64,000 bases of DNA from Corynebacterium suranareeae (GCF_002355155.1 NZ_AP017369.1:1984001-2048000), one strand, 5' to 3'. Positions 16,958 to 27,097 are shown, counted from the first letter of the stretch. Made by a program: numbers and translations. Notes: a model not told the origin generated them from the letters alone.

Positions 16958-17245
16958 AGGCATTTCCCTTCCCCCCTGTGGTCTGACCTGTCAGGCAGTC
17001 GGGCTGGTTGATTTTTCTGGCGGTGGCTGCATGGTGCAGCGTCGGTGAAAAGACAACACAGCGAAGCTGTGTTCGGGGGATTATGTGAGATCGCACCGGC
17101 TCCTGTTGCGGTGCGGATCGCACATTGTTCTCTTGCGTCCTGGCTCAGATAGCTACTACCCAGGCGTATCTCTTGTGCTGAAACAACAGCGCAACACTCA
17201 CTCTTCTCATTACTCAACAACTTACTTTTAAGGACTACACAACTT
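16958..17245 (+). ncRNA. Possible structured RNA or leader upstream of the MoxR gene
   Basis: 288 bp without a credible gene, and GC-richer than other gaps here. It contains the hairpin AACACAGC-GAA-GCTGTGTT (about 17054-17072), repeated GATCGCAC / GCGGTGCGGATCGCAC elements, and C/G-rich blocks. A 93-codon antisense frame (16939-17220) looks like noise. It may be a small RNA or a regulatory leader; the evidence is only structural. Confidence 0.25.
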
Positions 17246-18502
17246 ATGTCTCTCTACCTTGACGACACTTTGTCTCGCATCGTTGAACTTGATCTCAAAG
17301 ACACCCGCATTGTGCCGTTTCTTGCTGGTGAACCAGGTATCGGTAAAACCTCATTCATCTACGGAATCGGTGAGCGTGCAGGCTACAAAGTCTTCAGTAT
17401 CTCGGTGAACACCCTTGCCGATAAGGGCGACCTCACTGGTGCTCGCACCCTGCAGGACCCCACCGATGGCAAGTGGAAGCAAATGTTTTTCCCGCACGCG
17501 ACCTTCGTTGAGGCAAATGACTACGCACTGGCAAACCCCAGTGAAACCGTCGTTATTCTTCTCGATGAGATTAACCGAACCGATTCAGATGTCACCTCTG
17601 CGTCCATGACTATCTCCACTGAGCGTCGCGTTGGCACCACTGATCTAGCACCTAATGTCCGCCTTGCTGTCACCGGCAACCTCACCGGTAATGTCACCCA
17701 TCTTGACTCTGCATCGTTGACCAGGTTCTCCCTCTACGAAGTCAAGCCATCTGCAGAGACTTTTATGAAGATCATGGGCGACAACCTCAACAAATACATC
17801 CGTACTGTGCTGACTAAGTTCCCTGAGTACATCTTCATGAAGCCAACTACCGCTACCGCTCTCATTACCACTGATGATGACGATAATGATGATGCCAGTG
17901 CACAACAAATGATGGACTTCAACGCCGTGCTTGGATCTGATCAAGACATGGTTCAGTTTACCGCCCCTCGTACAATTGAGGGCTTATCTATCTGGCTCAA
18001 CAATGCAGATGATGGCTTTCTTCGTCTACTACTCAAAGACACAGCTGACGGACATTCAAGGTCTACCTCCTTGCTACAGGTCGCACTTGAATCTCACACC
18101 GGCAATACGGCATTTACCGCAGAAATCCTCAGCGAAATGACTAATGACCTGCTCAGCGCAGCATCCCAGGCACCCTCTGGGCCGATCAAGCCGTTTGCCT
18201 ACGACCGGCTCGCAGCGGCACCAAGCAACACTGTGCTTGAACAAGAGGTAGACACACTAAGCAACAATGATCGAGCCGAAGTTCTTATTTTTGCACTGCA
18301 TGACTCAATTAATGCTGCCGCTCCAAATATCATCGCACATCTCGCGTCCAACGGTGTTCTTGATGAACTACCGATTGACAAGATCGGCAAAATTGCTTCA
18401 CTCGGTTCTGTGCCAGCTGCCAATTATCACGCCTTGACCAGACAAGATACCACGCTAACTCGAAATCTCGGCCCCGGCATTTTGGCTGTCATCAAAGGAT
18501 AA
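17246..18502 (+). CDS. MoxR-type AAA+ ATPase
   Basis: 418 aa. Walker A GEPGIGKT is near residue 28-35 and Walker B VVILLDEINR near 103-112. A sensor 1-like VRLAVTGNLTGN follows, then an LTRFSLYEV arginine-finger region near 155. This is the MoxR/CbbQ-like layout. MoxR ATPases usually work with VWA-domain partners to remodel protein or nucleic-acid complexes, and the next gene is exactly such a partner. An Asp-rich insert (DDDDNDD near 211-217) is unusual. ATG 17246 follows AAGGA. Confidence 0.85.
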   Translation: MSLYLDDTLSRIVELDLKDTRIVPFLAGEPGIGKTSFIYGIGERAGYKVFSISVNTLADKGDLTGARTLQDPTDGKWKQMFFPHATFVEANDYALANPSETVVILLDEINRTDSDVTSASMTISTERRVGTTDLAPNVRLAVTGNLTGNVTHLDSASLTRFSLYEVKPSAETFMKIMGDNLNKYIRTVLTKFPEYIFMKPTTATALITTDDDDNDDASAQQMMDFNAVLGSDQDMVQFTAPRTIEGLSIWLNNADDGFLRLLLKDTADGHSRSTSLLQVALESHTGNTAFTAEILSEMTNDLLSAASQAPSGPIKPFAYDRLAAAPSNTVLEQEVDTLSNNDRAEVLIFALHDSINAAAPNIIAHLASNGVLDELPIDKIGKIASLGSVPAANYHALTRQDTTLTRNLGPGILAVIKG

Positions 18503-18613
18503 TAACCCACCCTCGCTGAAGTAGTTATGCGTCTGCCCGCGTGGAGCAGACAAAAATTCAACATCCACGCACCTGTACCTCTCTTGACTCTCGTAGTAGA
18601 AAGCGATCCCCCC

Positions 18614-20440
18614 ATGGTTACCTTCAGCGTCTCCAATCACGCACCACACACATTTAGCCCTTTTGATATTCAGCCACCTCTTACTGGTAACTCCACCACT
18701 GGCGAGCATGGTTACGAGTACACCGCAGTGCTAGAAAAACTAGCCACCAACCATCTATTCACCCCTATCAACCCACAGCATCCAGCCACTATCACAGTTA
18801 CCGATAGCGGATCTACCATTGATCTCGATGCAGCAGCATTAGCACAGCATCTTGCTCTCGCTATTACGTCAGATTCATTGCTCGCGAATCATCAAGACCA
18901 CAACCGTGACATGATGGATCTTCTCTCACAGCTCACGCATCATGTGGGGTTTGATCGTCGATTCATTGTGGATCAACTTTTTGTCTCCCAAGCCCTTAAA
19001 ACTCACCGTTTACCAGCACCGGCGAACAACGTTATTTACACTGTCGCCAACGATGTCATCCCCTCTGCTAAAGACATCTTGTCCATCACCGCAAAGATGA
19101 ACAATCCACTGACCGCTACCACACGTGCCCCAGTGACCACTGATGAGGTTCACGCAGCCTATGACGTGTTTTTTGCCTCTCTTGCATCAGTATTTTTCCC
19201 CTGCACTTATGGTGCAGTGTTCCTCAACAATGCCGAATTTATTAAATTTGTTGACTACCTCATTGCTGAGGCAACCACGTTGCACACTGCATCAATTATC
19301 TCCACCGACACCTTCAATCAGTTCCAATCAATGCGTAACATCACCATTGACGACCTCACTGCAGAGTTTCTATTGCGCAAAGATGAACATGACACAACTG
19401 ATGATTATTCATTCCCTCGCACACTCATCTCGCTACTGCATTCCTGGGTATATCACAATCACAGTAACGCACAAACCAACAATAATGCACCGACCTGCAC
19501 TTTGACTCCCTTTAGCGTGACCCAATGGATCATGCCAGAAACCATTGTCTTCATTAATGCTGAAGCACATGCTCACGCATCCTCCCAGGATATTGAAAAG
19601 AAGTGGAAGGAGATTAACGCGGCATTAACAGGATCTATCCGCATTATGTCGCCTAATGCTATTTCCAAGTTGCAATCTGCCCAACATCTCGGAGTGCAAG
19701 CTCAGATGCAGGCCCTGCGTGCTCGAAAAAATCATCAAACAGCACAAAAGCGAGCTGCACAAGAAAACGACTTCTCTCAAGCGCTCCCTTCTCCGCAAAC
19801 CATCGTTCTCTCTGTCGCAGACGTTCTGAGCAAGCTAACTCATGTGCGTCAATCACAGAACCCGCAAAAGTATCAGAAAAAGACCCTGACCAGGGCTTCT
19901 CGCCGCCACCCAGACAATCCTAATGTCTCTGGCACCGTTAAAAGCAAACGCTTCTATCCTGATTTGCATGTCTATGTAGATACTTCGGGATCTATTAGTG
20001 AAGAAAGTTACCGCAACTCTGTGGTGCTGCTCATGCAGCTTGCCACCAAGCTAGACATCAACCTCTATTTCTCCACCTTCTCACATGTGCTCTCCCAAGA
20101 AATCCTACTACCTACTAAGGGTAAATCCGTACAGCAATTAACTGCTCTCATTTCGGCCATCCCCAAAGTCTCTGGCGGAACTGACTATCACCAAATTTGG
20201 GATTACATCCAAACCAACCCACAACGCCAAGAACGCATGAATCTCGTGCTCACCGACTTTGGTTTTATGCCTAATCGTGGATTAAACATCGACCACCCAA
20301 ATTCGATGTTCTATGTTCCGATTCTGCCGGACTATGGCAGCTGGTCAATGGTGCGTAGAGATATGACTGACTTCGCTAACGCCATGGTTGATTTCGACCC
20401 CTATATCCATAGCCGACTACTTGGCGTACATGGAAAATAG
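18614..20440 (+). CDS. VWA-domain protein, partner of the MoxR ATPase
   Basis: 608 aa. The C-terminal ~170 residues form a von Willebrand A domain with the metal-binding motif DTSGSIS near residue 455, a Thr/Gly metal site near SGGTDY, and a downstream LTDFGFM. The first ~400 residues are helical and unrecognised. A basic helical linker (ARKNHQTAQKRAAQEND) comes before the VWA domain. MoxR-VWA pairs act as chaperone-like remodelling machines. I chose ATG 18614 because GTAGAAAG precedes it; the frame is open from 18527. The ClpB-like AAA+ gene follows 76 bases later. Confidence 0.8.
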   Translation: MVTFSVSNHAPHTFSPFDIQPPLTGNSTTGEHGYEYTAVLEKLATNHLFTPINPQHPATITVTDSGSTIDLDAAALAQHLALAITSDSLLANHQDHNRDMMDLLSQLTHHVGFDRRFIVDQLFVSQALKTHRLPAPANNVIYTVANDVIPSAKDILSITAKMNNPLTATTRAPVTTDEVHAAYDVFFASLASVFFPCTYGAVFLNNAEFIKFVDYLIAEATTLHTASIISTDTFNQFQSMRNITIDDLTAEFLLRKDEHDTTDDYSFPRTLISLLHSWVYHNHSNAQTNNNAPTCTLTPFSVTQWIMPETIVFINAEAHAHASSQDIEKKWKEINAALTGSIRIMSPNAISKLQSAQHLGVQAQMQALRARKNHQTAQKRAAQENDFSQALPSPQTIVLSVADVLSKLTHVRQSQNPQKYQKKTLTRASRRHPDNPNVSGTVKSKRFYPDLHVYVDTSGSISEESYRNSVVLLMQLATKLDINLYFSTFSHVLSQEILLPTKGKSVQQLTALISAIPKVSGGTDYHQIWDYIQTNPQRQERMNLVLTDFGFMPNRGLNIDHPNSMFYVPILPDYGSWSMVRRDMTDFANAMVDFDPYIHSRLLGVHGK

Positions 20441-20516
20441 CAACTGACCTATCTCGGGTCAGTGAATTCTTGCTGATTGCCACACCACCAACCACTACAA
20501 GAAAGAACCACCCACC

Positions 20517-22421
20517 GTGCCTTTTCACGATTTCACTGACCCGAACAACGATCCTGGACAACACAACCCAACTAATCCAACTGCTCAACCAACATCTGCA
20601 TCCACCCCACATCCATCACAGCACGGCCTTCCCTCCGGTGCCATCATGACTCCTTTCCCTGGTGCTCAACAACAAACCGCACCGGACGAAGAGCCTGGTA
20701 CCAACCTCAATGACCTTCATAAAGACTCTGATCCAGCACTATATCGTGATGATGTTATTGATCAGACTCTCGCCATTTTGATCAGCAAAAACAAGCCCAA
20801 CCCACTGCTGGTTGGGCCTGCTGGTACGGGTAAAACCCGTATTGTTGAAGATATTGCGCGGCGACTTGCCAATAATGATCCATCTATTCCCAATCAACTT
20901 GTTGGTCACCGTATTCTCGATGTCTCTATTGCAGAGCTTATCTCTGGCACCGGCATTGTTGGTCAACTCGAAGAGCGCATCTTGGACCTTATCAAATACG
21001 CAACCGATCCCAGCAACCAAGTCATCATCTTTATTGACGAGATTCACCAAATCGCCGGCGATCAATCCAGTCATGGCGGATCACAAGCCAAGGTCGCGCA
21101 GATTCTCAAACCTCATCTTGCCCGTGGCGACCTCCGTGTCATTGGTGCCACCACCACGCAAGAGGCTCGTGACTTCGACCATGACCCTGCACTGAAACGC
21201 CGTTTCAGCAGGGTAAACGTCGATGAGTTTAATCGAGATCAGACTCTGACCATTCTTAACGCAGCCCGAGATAGCTACCTACAACATTTCGATAATGCTG
21301 TCACGGTATCCGATGATGTGCTGAGTTATGTCTACACTTACTCGGAACAGTTCAATACAAACAGTGTTGCGCAACCAGATGCTGCCCTGACACTACTTGA
21401 TAAGGCGTTAGCTTCGCTGACCATGGAGAATCAACGTCTGATTAACACTCGCATTATCCCACCGACCCTCAAGTTTCCGATGTCTGAGGAGCATGTGCAC
21501 ACCACCGCACGCGAACTTGCTTTCGGTGCCCAAGTGCCAGCAACCATCAGCACCGACCAAACTCGCGAAAAGCTCACAGCGCTGTTTGGTCAAGATCATA
21601 TTATTGAGCCAGTACTCACAGCCCTCAAGCGGGAGCAGCTCGGTATTTTCCCGCGTACCAGGCCGTTAAGCTGGGTTTTTGCGGGTTCTTCCGGTGTGGG
21701 CAAAACCGAGATGGCCCGTATCCTCTCCCATGCCATCAACGGCGGTGACCCCATCATTATTAACGGGCCTGAATACATCAGTTCAGAATCTATTACCGGA
21801 CTTATTGGATCGTCCGATGGCTATATTGGCTCAAATTCTAAACGCACCAAACCACTTGACCCGCTGATTTCTAATCCGCACCAAGTTATTGTGCTGGATG
21901 AGTTCGAGAAGTCGCACCCTAATTTCAGGCAGCTGTTTATGGCGGCTCTTGATACAGGCTCTATGACAATGGCTAATGGCACAACCTTGAATTTCTCTCA
22001 AGCCATTATCATTGCCACCACTAATGCAGCCAGCGATAAAATCGGCCGCAACAGTTTTGGGTTCGACTCAGGTAACGCAGGTGTGCTCGGCTCTGCTCAT
22101 GCTGCAACCGACCCACGTGCGCAAGAGCGTCTTAAAAAATTGCTTGCCAAAGACTTCCCCGTAGAACTGCTGAATCGTTTTCAAGATGTCTTTGCCTTCA
22201 ACCGTATTGACGCACACACCTACCGTGAGATTCTTGTTGATCTCTATGCACGTCGCCGCGACGCTGTGCTGCTCAGTCACCCCCATTATGCAGCACAGAT
22301 CCCCACTGATATTGACGCAAGCGCCCTTGATCAGTTGGTCGAGACCACCTTTATCTCAGATTTTGGTGCACGTCCTGCTGCACGCGCCATCGAAGACTAC
22401 ATCGCATCTTTGTTGATATAA
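20517..22421 (+). CDS. ClpA/ClpB-like double AAA+ ATPase
   Basis: 634 aa with two AAA+ modules. D1 has Walker A GPAGTGKT (near residue 98) and Walker B IIFIDEIHQIAG (near 175). D2 has GSSGVGKT (near 390), a pore-like YIGSN region, Walker B VIVLDEFEKSHP (near 460) and sensor 1 IIIATTNAAS (near 500). A Clp-type C-terminal domain ends in FGARPAARAIEDYI. The Clp N-domain and the long ClpB middle domain appear absent; the N-terminus is a disordered Pro/Gln stretch. GTG start 20517 follows AAGAAAG. It is next to the MoxR-VWA pair, so three ATPase/partner genes form one unit. Confidence 0.85.
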   Translation: MPFHDFTDPNNDPGQHNPTNPTAQPTSASTPHPSQHGLPSGAIMTPFPGAQQQTAPDEEPGTNLNDLHKDSDPALYRDDVIDQTLAILISKNKPNPLLVGPAGTGKTRIVEDIARRLANNDPSIPNQLVGHRILDVSIAELISGTGIVGQLEERILDLIKYATDPSNQVIIFIDEIHQIAGDQSSHGGSQAKVAQILKPHLARGDLRVIGATTTQEARDFDHDPALKRRFSRVNVDEFNRDQTLTILNAARDSYLQHFDNAVTVSDDVLSYVYTYSEQFNTNSVAQPDAALTLLDKALASLTMENQRLINTRIIPPTLKFPMSEEHVHTTARELAFGAQVPATISTDQTREKLTALFGQDHIIEPVLTALKREQLGIFPRTRPLSWVFAGSSGVGKTEMARILSHAINGGDPIIINGPEYISSESITGLIGSSDGYIGSNSKRTKPLDPLISNPHQVIVLDEFEKSHPNFRQLFMAALDTGSMTMANGTTLNFSQAIIIATTNAASDKIGRNSFGFDSGNAGVLGSAHAATDPRAQERLKKLLAKDFPVELLNRFQDVFAFNRIDAHTYREILVDLYARRRDAVLLSHPHYAAQIPTDIDASALDQLVETTFISDFGARPAARAIEDYIASLLI

Positions 22422-22441
22422 CCAACCTTTAGGAGTACATC

Positions 22442-22918
22442 ATGACTGATACCGCTACTCACAACACCTCAAGAGCTCGACCTGAGCTAACTGCTGACCA
22501 AGCTGCATTTATTACCGGTTTTTGCGATGCAGCCATTTTCACAGCCATCGTCACAATAGACGACGAACCTATGTTTCTTACCGATGCGTTCTTCTTAGGT
22601 CAAGAAACCTATACCGACATTCTTATAGCTCAGCTCCGCAATAACAAAGCCATTGTTAAAGATTGTCTTGAATTCCTCCATGACAATTACGACACAATGA
22701 AAAAGCTCATTGACGATGGTTTATGTCCAGATTGGGAACACCACGGTCATGACTTCTTACTCACTCGTGACCATCATGGCGCCGGATTCTGGGATCGTGG
22801 CTATGACGAATACGGTGACCGACTCACCGACAATGCCGAAAAATATTCAGAAAATTGCTTCAACTTCTGGATAGAGCCTGATAGTGACCCGCTCAGCATC
22901 AGCTACGACTACCGCTAA
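22442..22918 (+). CDS. Conserved phage/plasmid-type hypothetical protein
   Basis: 158 aa with the motif GHDFLLTRDHHGAGFWDRGY, then GDRLTDNAEKY. This is a block I recognise from many small phage and plasmid proteins of unknown function ('DFwLTRngHGaGFWDRg...G..Lt..A..yG'). It is acidic and Cys-poor, with no membrane segment. ATG 22442 follows TTAGGAGTACATC. It marks the region as mobile DNA, but its biochemical role is unknown. Confidence 0.75.
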   Translation: MTDTATHNTSRARPELTADQAAFITGFCDAAIFTAIVTIDDEPMFLTDAFFLGQETYTDILIAQLRNNKAIVKDCLEFLHDNYDTMKKLIDDGLCPDWEHHGHDFLLTRDHHGAGFWDRGYDEYGDRLTDNAEKYSENCFNFWIEPDSDPLSISYDYR

Positions 22919-22956
22919 CACCCCTTGACCTTATTTTTCTTTGGTTAAGGGGTGTT
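22917..22956 (+). terminator. Hairpin overlapping the stop codon
   Basis: AACACCCCTTGACC (22917-22930) pairs with GGTTAAGGGGTGTT (22943-22956) with one G-U pair and a T-rich loop. The left arm includes part of the TAA stop of the preceding gene. Confidence 0.6.
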
Positions 22957-23008
22957 ATCACCTCACCCCACACACCCATGTCTTTACAACCAAAGAAAAC
23001 TCACCCAC

Positions 23009-23167
23009 ATGTACAAAATTCAGACTTCCTCTCAGCCACTTCATGATGGCTACGACAACTCCAAACTTGATCCCACCAGCCCTTGTTACTGCGACCAAGA
23101 GTATGAAGACTACCTCAATGCCGTACTCATGACAGATCATGAATCGCTCTACCCCACTGCTGCATAA
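23009..23167 (+). CDS. Small hypothetical protein, 52 aa
   Basis: Starts MYKIQTSSQPLHDGYDNSKL and is acidic, with one CxC pair (PCYCDQEYEDYL). ATG 23009 follows CAAAGAAAA. It sits between the 'GFWDRG' protein and the long helicase, all in one direction. Size and context suggest a real small gene. The function is unknown. Confidence 0.45.
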   Translation: MYKIQTSSQPLHDGYDNSKLDPTSPCYCDQEYEDYLNAVLMTDHESLYPTAA

Positions 23168-23219
23168 AAAACCTGTCTCAACACACATCCATTTTTATAT
23201 ATAAGAAAGCCACATCCCC

Positions 23220-26200
23220 ATGCCTATTATTATTGACAACCTTAATCCTGACGACGACTCCGCTATCGGTGCCGTCACCGAATACAACCCCGACACCGAC
23301 GCAGATTTGCTTGACGCTATTAACGCCGATGCTGAACTTGACGGTGATACTGCTGCCACCACTGACCCTGCAGAAGAAGAAGGTGCAGGCGCTACAGCCG
23401 AGCAGCCAAAGAAGAAAAAGCGTAAAGCCCCTATTCTTAAGTCTAAAGGTCTTACTGCAAAGTTCTTTCACCGTGATCTCACTGGTGTGGGTGGTAAGAC
23501 AGGTCGCCTCAATAAGAATGTGCACCCAACTAACCCTGATCTGTCTTACCAGCCGGTATCTGATGTCTACACCCCTCAGTCAACTGATCACAAAGGTATT
23601 AAGACCCGCTACATCCTTACTCACCCAACCCCTGCTGTCGTCCTCACTGAATCCATCAGCAACGCACTGCATGTCTCCACCCTGCGTCGCAACAACAACG
23701 TCAACAACTCTGATGCAGAGTTGGCCGCTTGGCCGTACCTCTACCAGCTCGATATTCCGCAGCTGGACCAAATGATTAATGTCGCTGACATCTGCGGTTA
23801 CCATTTCCACGGTTACAACCTGTGGGTGGACTTTACCCCGCAGACCATTGCTCTACGCACCGGTAAGACTGTGCTTGATGACGGTACCACCGCATCTGAT
23901 AACACAACTCATGTCTACTATCGAGTCACTGTGCATGTTATCGCTGGCCAAGATCACGGCTCTACCTTGCTTGATGATCAGGGCACCCAGGTGCTCGATA
24001 AGGATGGTAATCCTATTTCTATCCCAAGCATCAAGCGCATTGGTGCTGTCTGCAACCTGTTCGAGGATAACCCGCTAGGATTCGCTAGTGTTAATTCTTT
24101 CGCACATGTGGACTTCTCATGGGACCCAGCGACGACCCTGGTAGATATGCTCAACAATCTTGATTCATATCTCTCCAACCACATCAATGTCGCCAGCTCA
24201 CCCACCCCTATTACGCTGGATATGGCCATGCTTAATGAGTGGTCGGAAAAGTCCTATCACCTATACGAACGCGTTGTTGCGCAGGCGAAACTCATTAACA
24301 GCAACAAGATCACCAACCATGTCAGCGATGTCATTAAACAAAATGCCCGCGATATTTTGTGGCTCACCCAGCAACTGACCCCCACTATCACCGACATCAA
24401 CGAGGTGCCTATCTCCAAGAAGGCAATGCTGCCGATGTCTCGTCAGCTGCGCATTTTGGAGCATTACGATGTACCGTTGACCGCGTATTCTTCCCTGTTC
24501 TGGACTGTCAGTGCCATCAAGAATGAATCCATGGTTCAGTACCTCGTGCGACAGAATATGCAGCTAACCTTGAGCTCCAACCTGGATGCACTCAACTCGA
24601 TTGTCTCCCAGCTACCTGTGCCAGATGAGAATGTTGTGGCTGCTTCTGGTTACCAGATTCAACCACATTTCTCCACGCAGCAACGTGAAGCCATCACCAC
24701 TGATAATCCGCTCGCGATTATTCAGGCCGGCGCCGGTACCGGCAAATCTACAGTGATTCTGGAACGCATTGAGTACTTGTGCGCTGCAGGTACCAACCCG
24801 GAAGAAATCGCTGTGCTGTCGTTTACTAACGCTGCCGCAGATAACATCACGGCAAAAAATGACAAGGTAACTTCCATGACCATCTCCAAGATGGTTCACG
24901 AGATTTACGCACACAATTTCCCTGATCATGAGATCTCCACCATTGACACCATTATCAACACCCTTGATATTGAGTATGGCGATCAGATGGTGACCTCTGA
25001 TTACATGATTCAGCTTCGTGACCTGCTCTATAAGGTCATGACCCAAGGCGGTAATGCCAACCTGACCGCATTGAGTATTTTCATGGAATCTCATATTGAG
25101 GCTTTCATTTCTGTACTCAGCCAGATTAAGCAGACCTCGCTGGAACTGGAAATAATCATCTGCTACCTGCTCTTGGACAAGCTGGTCGAGCCTCATGCAT
25201 CTCCGAAGTACCTCATTATTGATGAGGTACAGGACAACTCGGTCTTCGAGTTCGTCTTCGCACTTCGTTTTGCAGCTAAGCACAACACGAGCCTGTACCT
25301 TGTCGGTGACTCATCACAGACCTTGTATGAGTTCCGTTCTGCTAACCCTAAGGCCCTGAACTCCCTGGAAGCGTCTGGTGTTTTCGGTACCTACCGTTTG
25401 ACCACCAATTACCGTTCCAACCAGGAGATTCTGGACTTCGCTAATATCCACCTCTCCGATATTGAGGCTAACCAGTTCGCTGGTATCCAGCTCTACGCCA
25501 ACTCTTTTGATGCACCTACTGCAGACAGCTTCAAAGAAAAGGTTGAACTAGACATGCACCATGTGTCTAAGCAATCTGAGTTTACCGACAGCATTCCTTA
25601 TTTCATGCAGTCCAATAAGGATCGCTTTGACTCGGCCATTCTCAACAATGAGCAGACCATCGTGCTCGCGCACTCCGGTCGCGAGATCCGTGCAGCGCAG
25701 CAAGCTCTCGCTGAAATGTATCCCAACATCACTGTGCGCAACTTGCAGTCCGATAAGGGCTTCAACAACACAGTGTTCTCGACCTTTATTAAGGATTTCT
25801 GGTTTGAGGTCACCGCTGTTGACCCAGCTCATGCCGCATTTACGTTCACGAGCCAGGTCACTGCGCACCTAGATAAGCTCGTGCGCGGAAAACGTGAGCA
25901 AATGGAGGGTCGCGTCATCAAGGCTATGGCTACATGGTGGCGTGAAAATGAGCGTGATATTCAGGGTTGGGTGCAGCAAACTCAGTCCGGCATGATCACC
26001 CATGACGAATTCTTCTATCGTCTTCGCCAGTGCATTCTTGACTACGAAATCAGAAATAACCGCGCTCGACAGTCCATGCTTAATGCACGTAACAATGCCA
26101 ATAAGGAGGCTGTCGCACAGGAAAAGCCACTACTCATGGTCTCCACCATCCACAGTGCTAAAGGTCTGGAATTCGATAATGTCATCGTGCTTCAAAAACC

Positions 26201-27065
26201 AAGCTCCGATGCAGAGATGACCGAAGAAGGTAAGCGCGCCACCTATGTGGCTCTAACCCGTGCAAAAAAGCGTGAACTCATTATTGCTGGTTCTACTCGC
26301 GCATTCCCACGCATCGTCACCGACTATGAGCAGATCGTTGATCTTCTCGAAGAGCGCGACGCCGAACGCAAGATCAAGGAAGAAGAAGCTGCAGCGCTTG
26401 CCCTCCTTGAGGCTGAACAGGAAGCGCGTGCTCTTGCTGTTGCTGAATCTCAGGCTCAAGCACTGTTGCTCGACAACAATCCCTGGTTGCGTGGTCTCAG
26501 CGATGAGGAAGTCACCGCACTGGTCGATCAAGAAATCGTCAACAATGCTGAAGCTGCGCTACAGATCGAAGAAGAGGAGGAAGCTCGCGAACTCGAAGCC
26601 GCAGAACCAGCAATTCAGCAGTACTTGTCGCAATTCGCTTTCGATTCGTTCTCGGAAGAGGATGCTGCTCTGCCGGCTCAGTCACCTGTACCAGCTGCAG
26701 CCACCGACTCAGTGGCACCGCAGCCTGTACTCCACCCAGCTATCCCGACCCATGTGAATGTTCAGACAAGCACTGCTCCGGTAGCACCAACTGTTACCGA
26801 GCTTGAGGCACCTATCAATGAGGGGCCAGTAACTCAGCCGACTTCTCTTCCAGAGATCACTGAGCCAGCTGTAGCGGTTGAGCCAACCATGCCAGTTGAT
26901 GTTGCACCACAACCTCAGCTAGGTGACAACCTTGTCTACAGCACCTCTACCCCCAATTGTCACAGTGACGTTTCTGCAGTGAACTCTGATGCGTCAGAAA
27001 ACGCTGCTGTTAACCCAGTCGTGTCCGATATTGAAGCACTTCGTGCAATTTTTAACAAGCAGTAA
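23220..27065 (+). CDS. UvrD/Rep-type SF1A helicase with long extensions
   Basis: 1281 aa. The helicase core spans about residues 480-1030: motif I IQAGAGTGKST (~502), Ia VLSFTNAAADNI (~536), II LIIDEVQDNS (~666), III LVGDSSQTLYEFR (~698), IV NYRSNQEI (~731), V VSTIHSAKGLEF (~976) and VI YVALTRAKK (~1011). The first ~470 residues are not a recognised helicase part; they include a KKKKRKAP basic patch and several beta-rich segments. The last ~240 residues are an acidic coiled coil followed by Pro/Ala-rich sequence. Standard UvrD/Rep is ~650-750 aa. Probably the replicative or repair helicase of the element. ATG follows AAGAAAG. Confidence 0.88.
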   Translation: MPIIIDNLNPDDDSAIGAVTEYNPDTDADLLDAINADAELDGDTAATTDPAEEEGAGATAEQPKKKKRKAPILKSKGLTAKFFHRDLTGVGGKTGRLNKNVHPTNPDLSYQPVSDVYTPQSTDHKGIKTRYILTHPTPAVVLTESISNALHVSTLRRNNNVNNSDAELAAWPYLYQLDIPQLDQMINVADICGYHFHGYNLWVDFTPQTIALRTGKTVLDDGTTASDNTTHVYYRVTVHVIAGQDHGSTLLDDQGTQVLDKDGNPISIPSIKRIGAVCNLFEDNPLGFASVNSFAHVDFSWDPATTLVDMLNNLDSYLSNHINVASSPTPITLDMAMLNEWSEKSYHLYERVVAQAKLINSNKITNHVSDVIKQNARDILWLTQQLTPTITDINEVPISKKAMLPMSRQLRILEHYDVPLTAYSSLFWTVSAIKNESMVQYLVRQNMQLTLSSNLDALNSIVSQLPVPDENVVAASGYQIQPHFSTQQREAITTDNPLAIIQAGAGTGKSTVILERIEYLCAAGTNPEEIAVLSFTNAAADNITAKNDKVTSMTISKMVHEIYAHNFPDHEISTIDTIINTLDIEYGDQMVTSDYMIQLRDLLYKVMTQGGNANLTALSIFMESHIEAFISVLSQIKQTSLELEIIICYLLLDKLVEPHASPKYLIIDEVQDNSVFEFVFALRFAAKHNTSLYLVGDSSQTLYEFRSANPKALNSLEASGVFGTYRLTTNYRSNQEILDFANIHLSDIEANQFAGIQLYANSFDAPTADSFKEKVELDMHHVSKQSEFTDSIPYFMQSNKDRFDSAILNNEQTIVLAHSGREIRAAQQALAEMYPNITVRNLQSDKGFNNTVFSTFIKDFWFEVTAVDPAHAAFTFTSQVTAHLDKLVRGKREQMEGRVIKAMATWWRENERDIQGWVQQTQSGMITHDEFFYRLRQCILDYEIRNNRARQSMLNARNNANKEAVAQEKPLLMVSTIHSAKGLEFDNVIVLQKPSSDAEMTEEGKRATYVALTRAKKRELIIAGSTRAFPRIVTDYEQIVDLLEERDAERKIKEEEAAALALLEAEQEARALAVAESQAQALLLDNNPWLRGLSDEEVTALVDQEIVNNAEAALQIEEEEEARELEAAEPAIQQYLSQFAFDSFSEEDAALPAQSPVPAAATDSVAPQPVLHPAIPTHVNVQTSTAPVAPTVTELEAPINEGPVTQPTSLPEITEPAVAVEPTMPVDVAPQPQLGDNLVYSTSTPNCHSDVSAVNSDASENAAVNPVVSDIEALRAIFNKQ

Positions 27066-27097
27066 TAAAACACACGAAGCTGTTTCATGCACCACCC

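Noticed and set aside
16939..17220. 93-codon - strand open frame in the gap before the MoxR gene
   Set aside because: No ribosome site, odd composition with many Cys and Pro, and no similarity to anything I recognise.
24612..25283. 223-codon antisense open frame
   Set aside because: It lies wholly inside the UvrD-type helicase, opposite its conserved motifs, with no ribosome site and no recognisable protein features.
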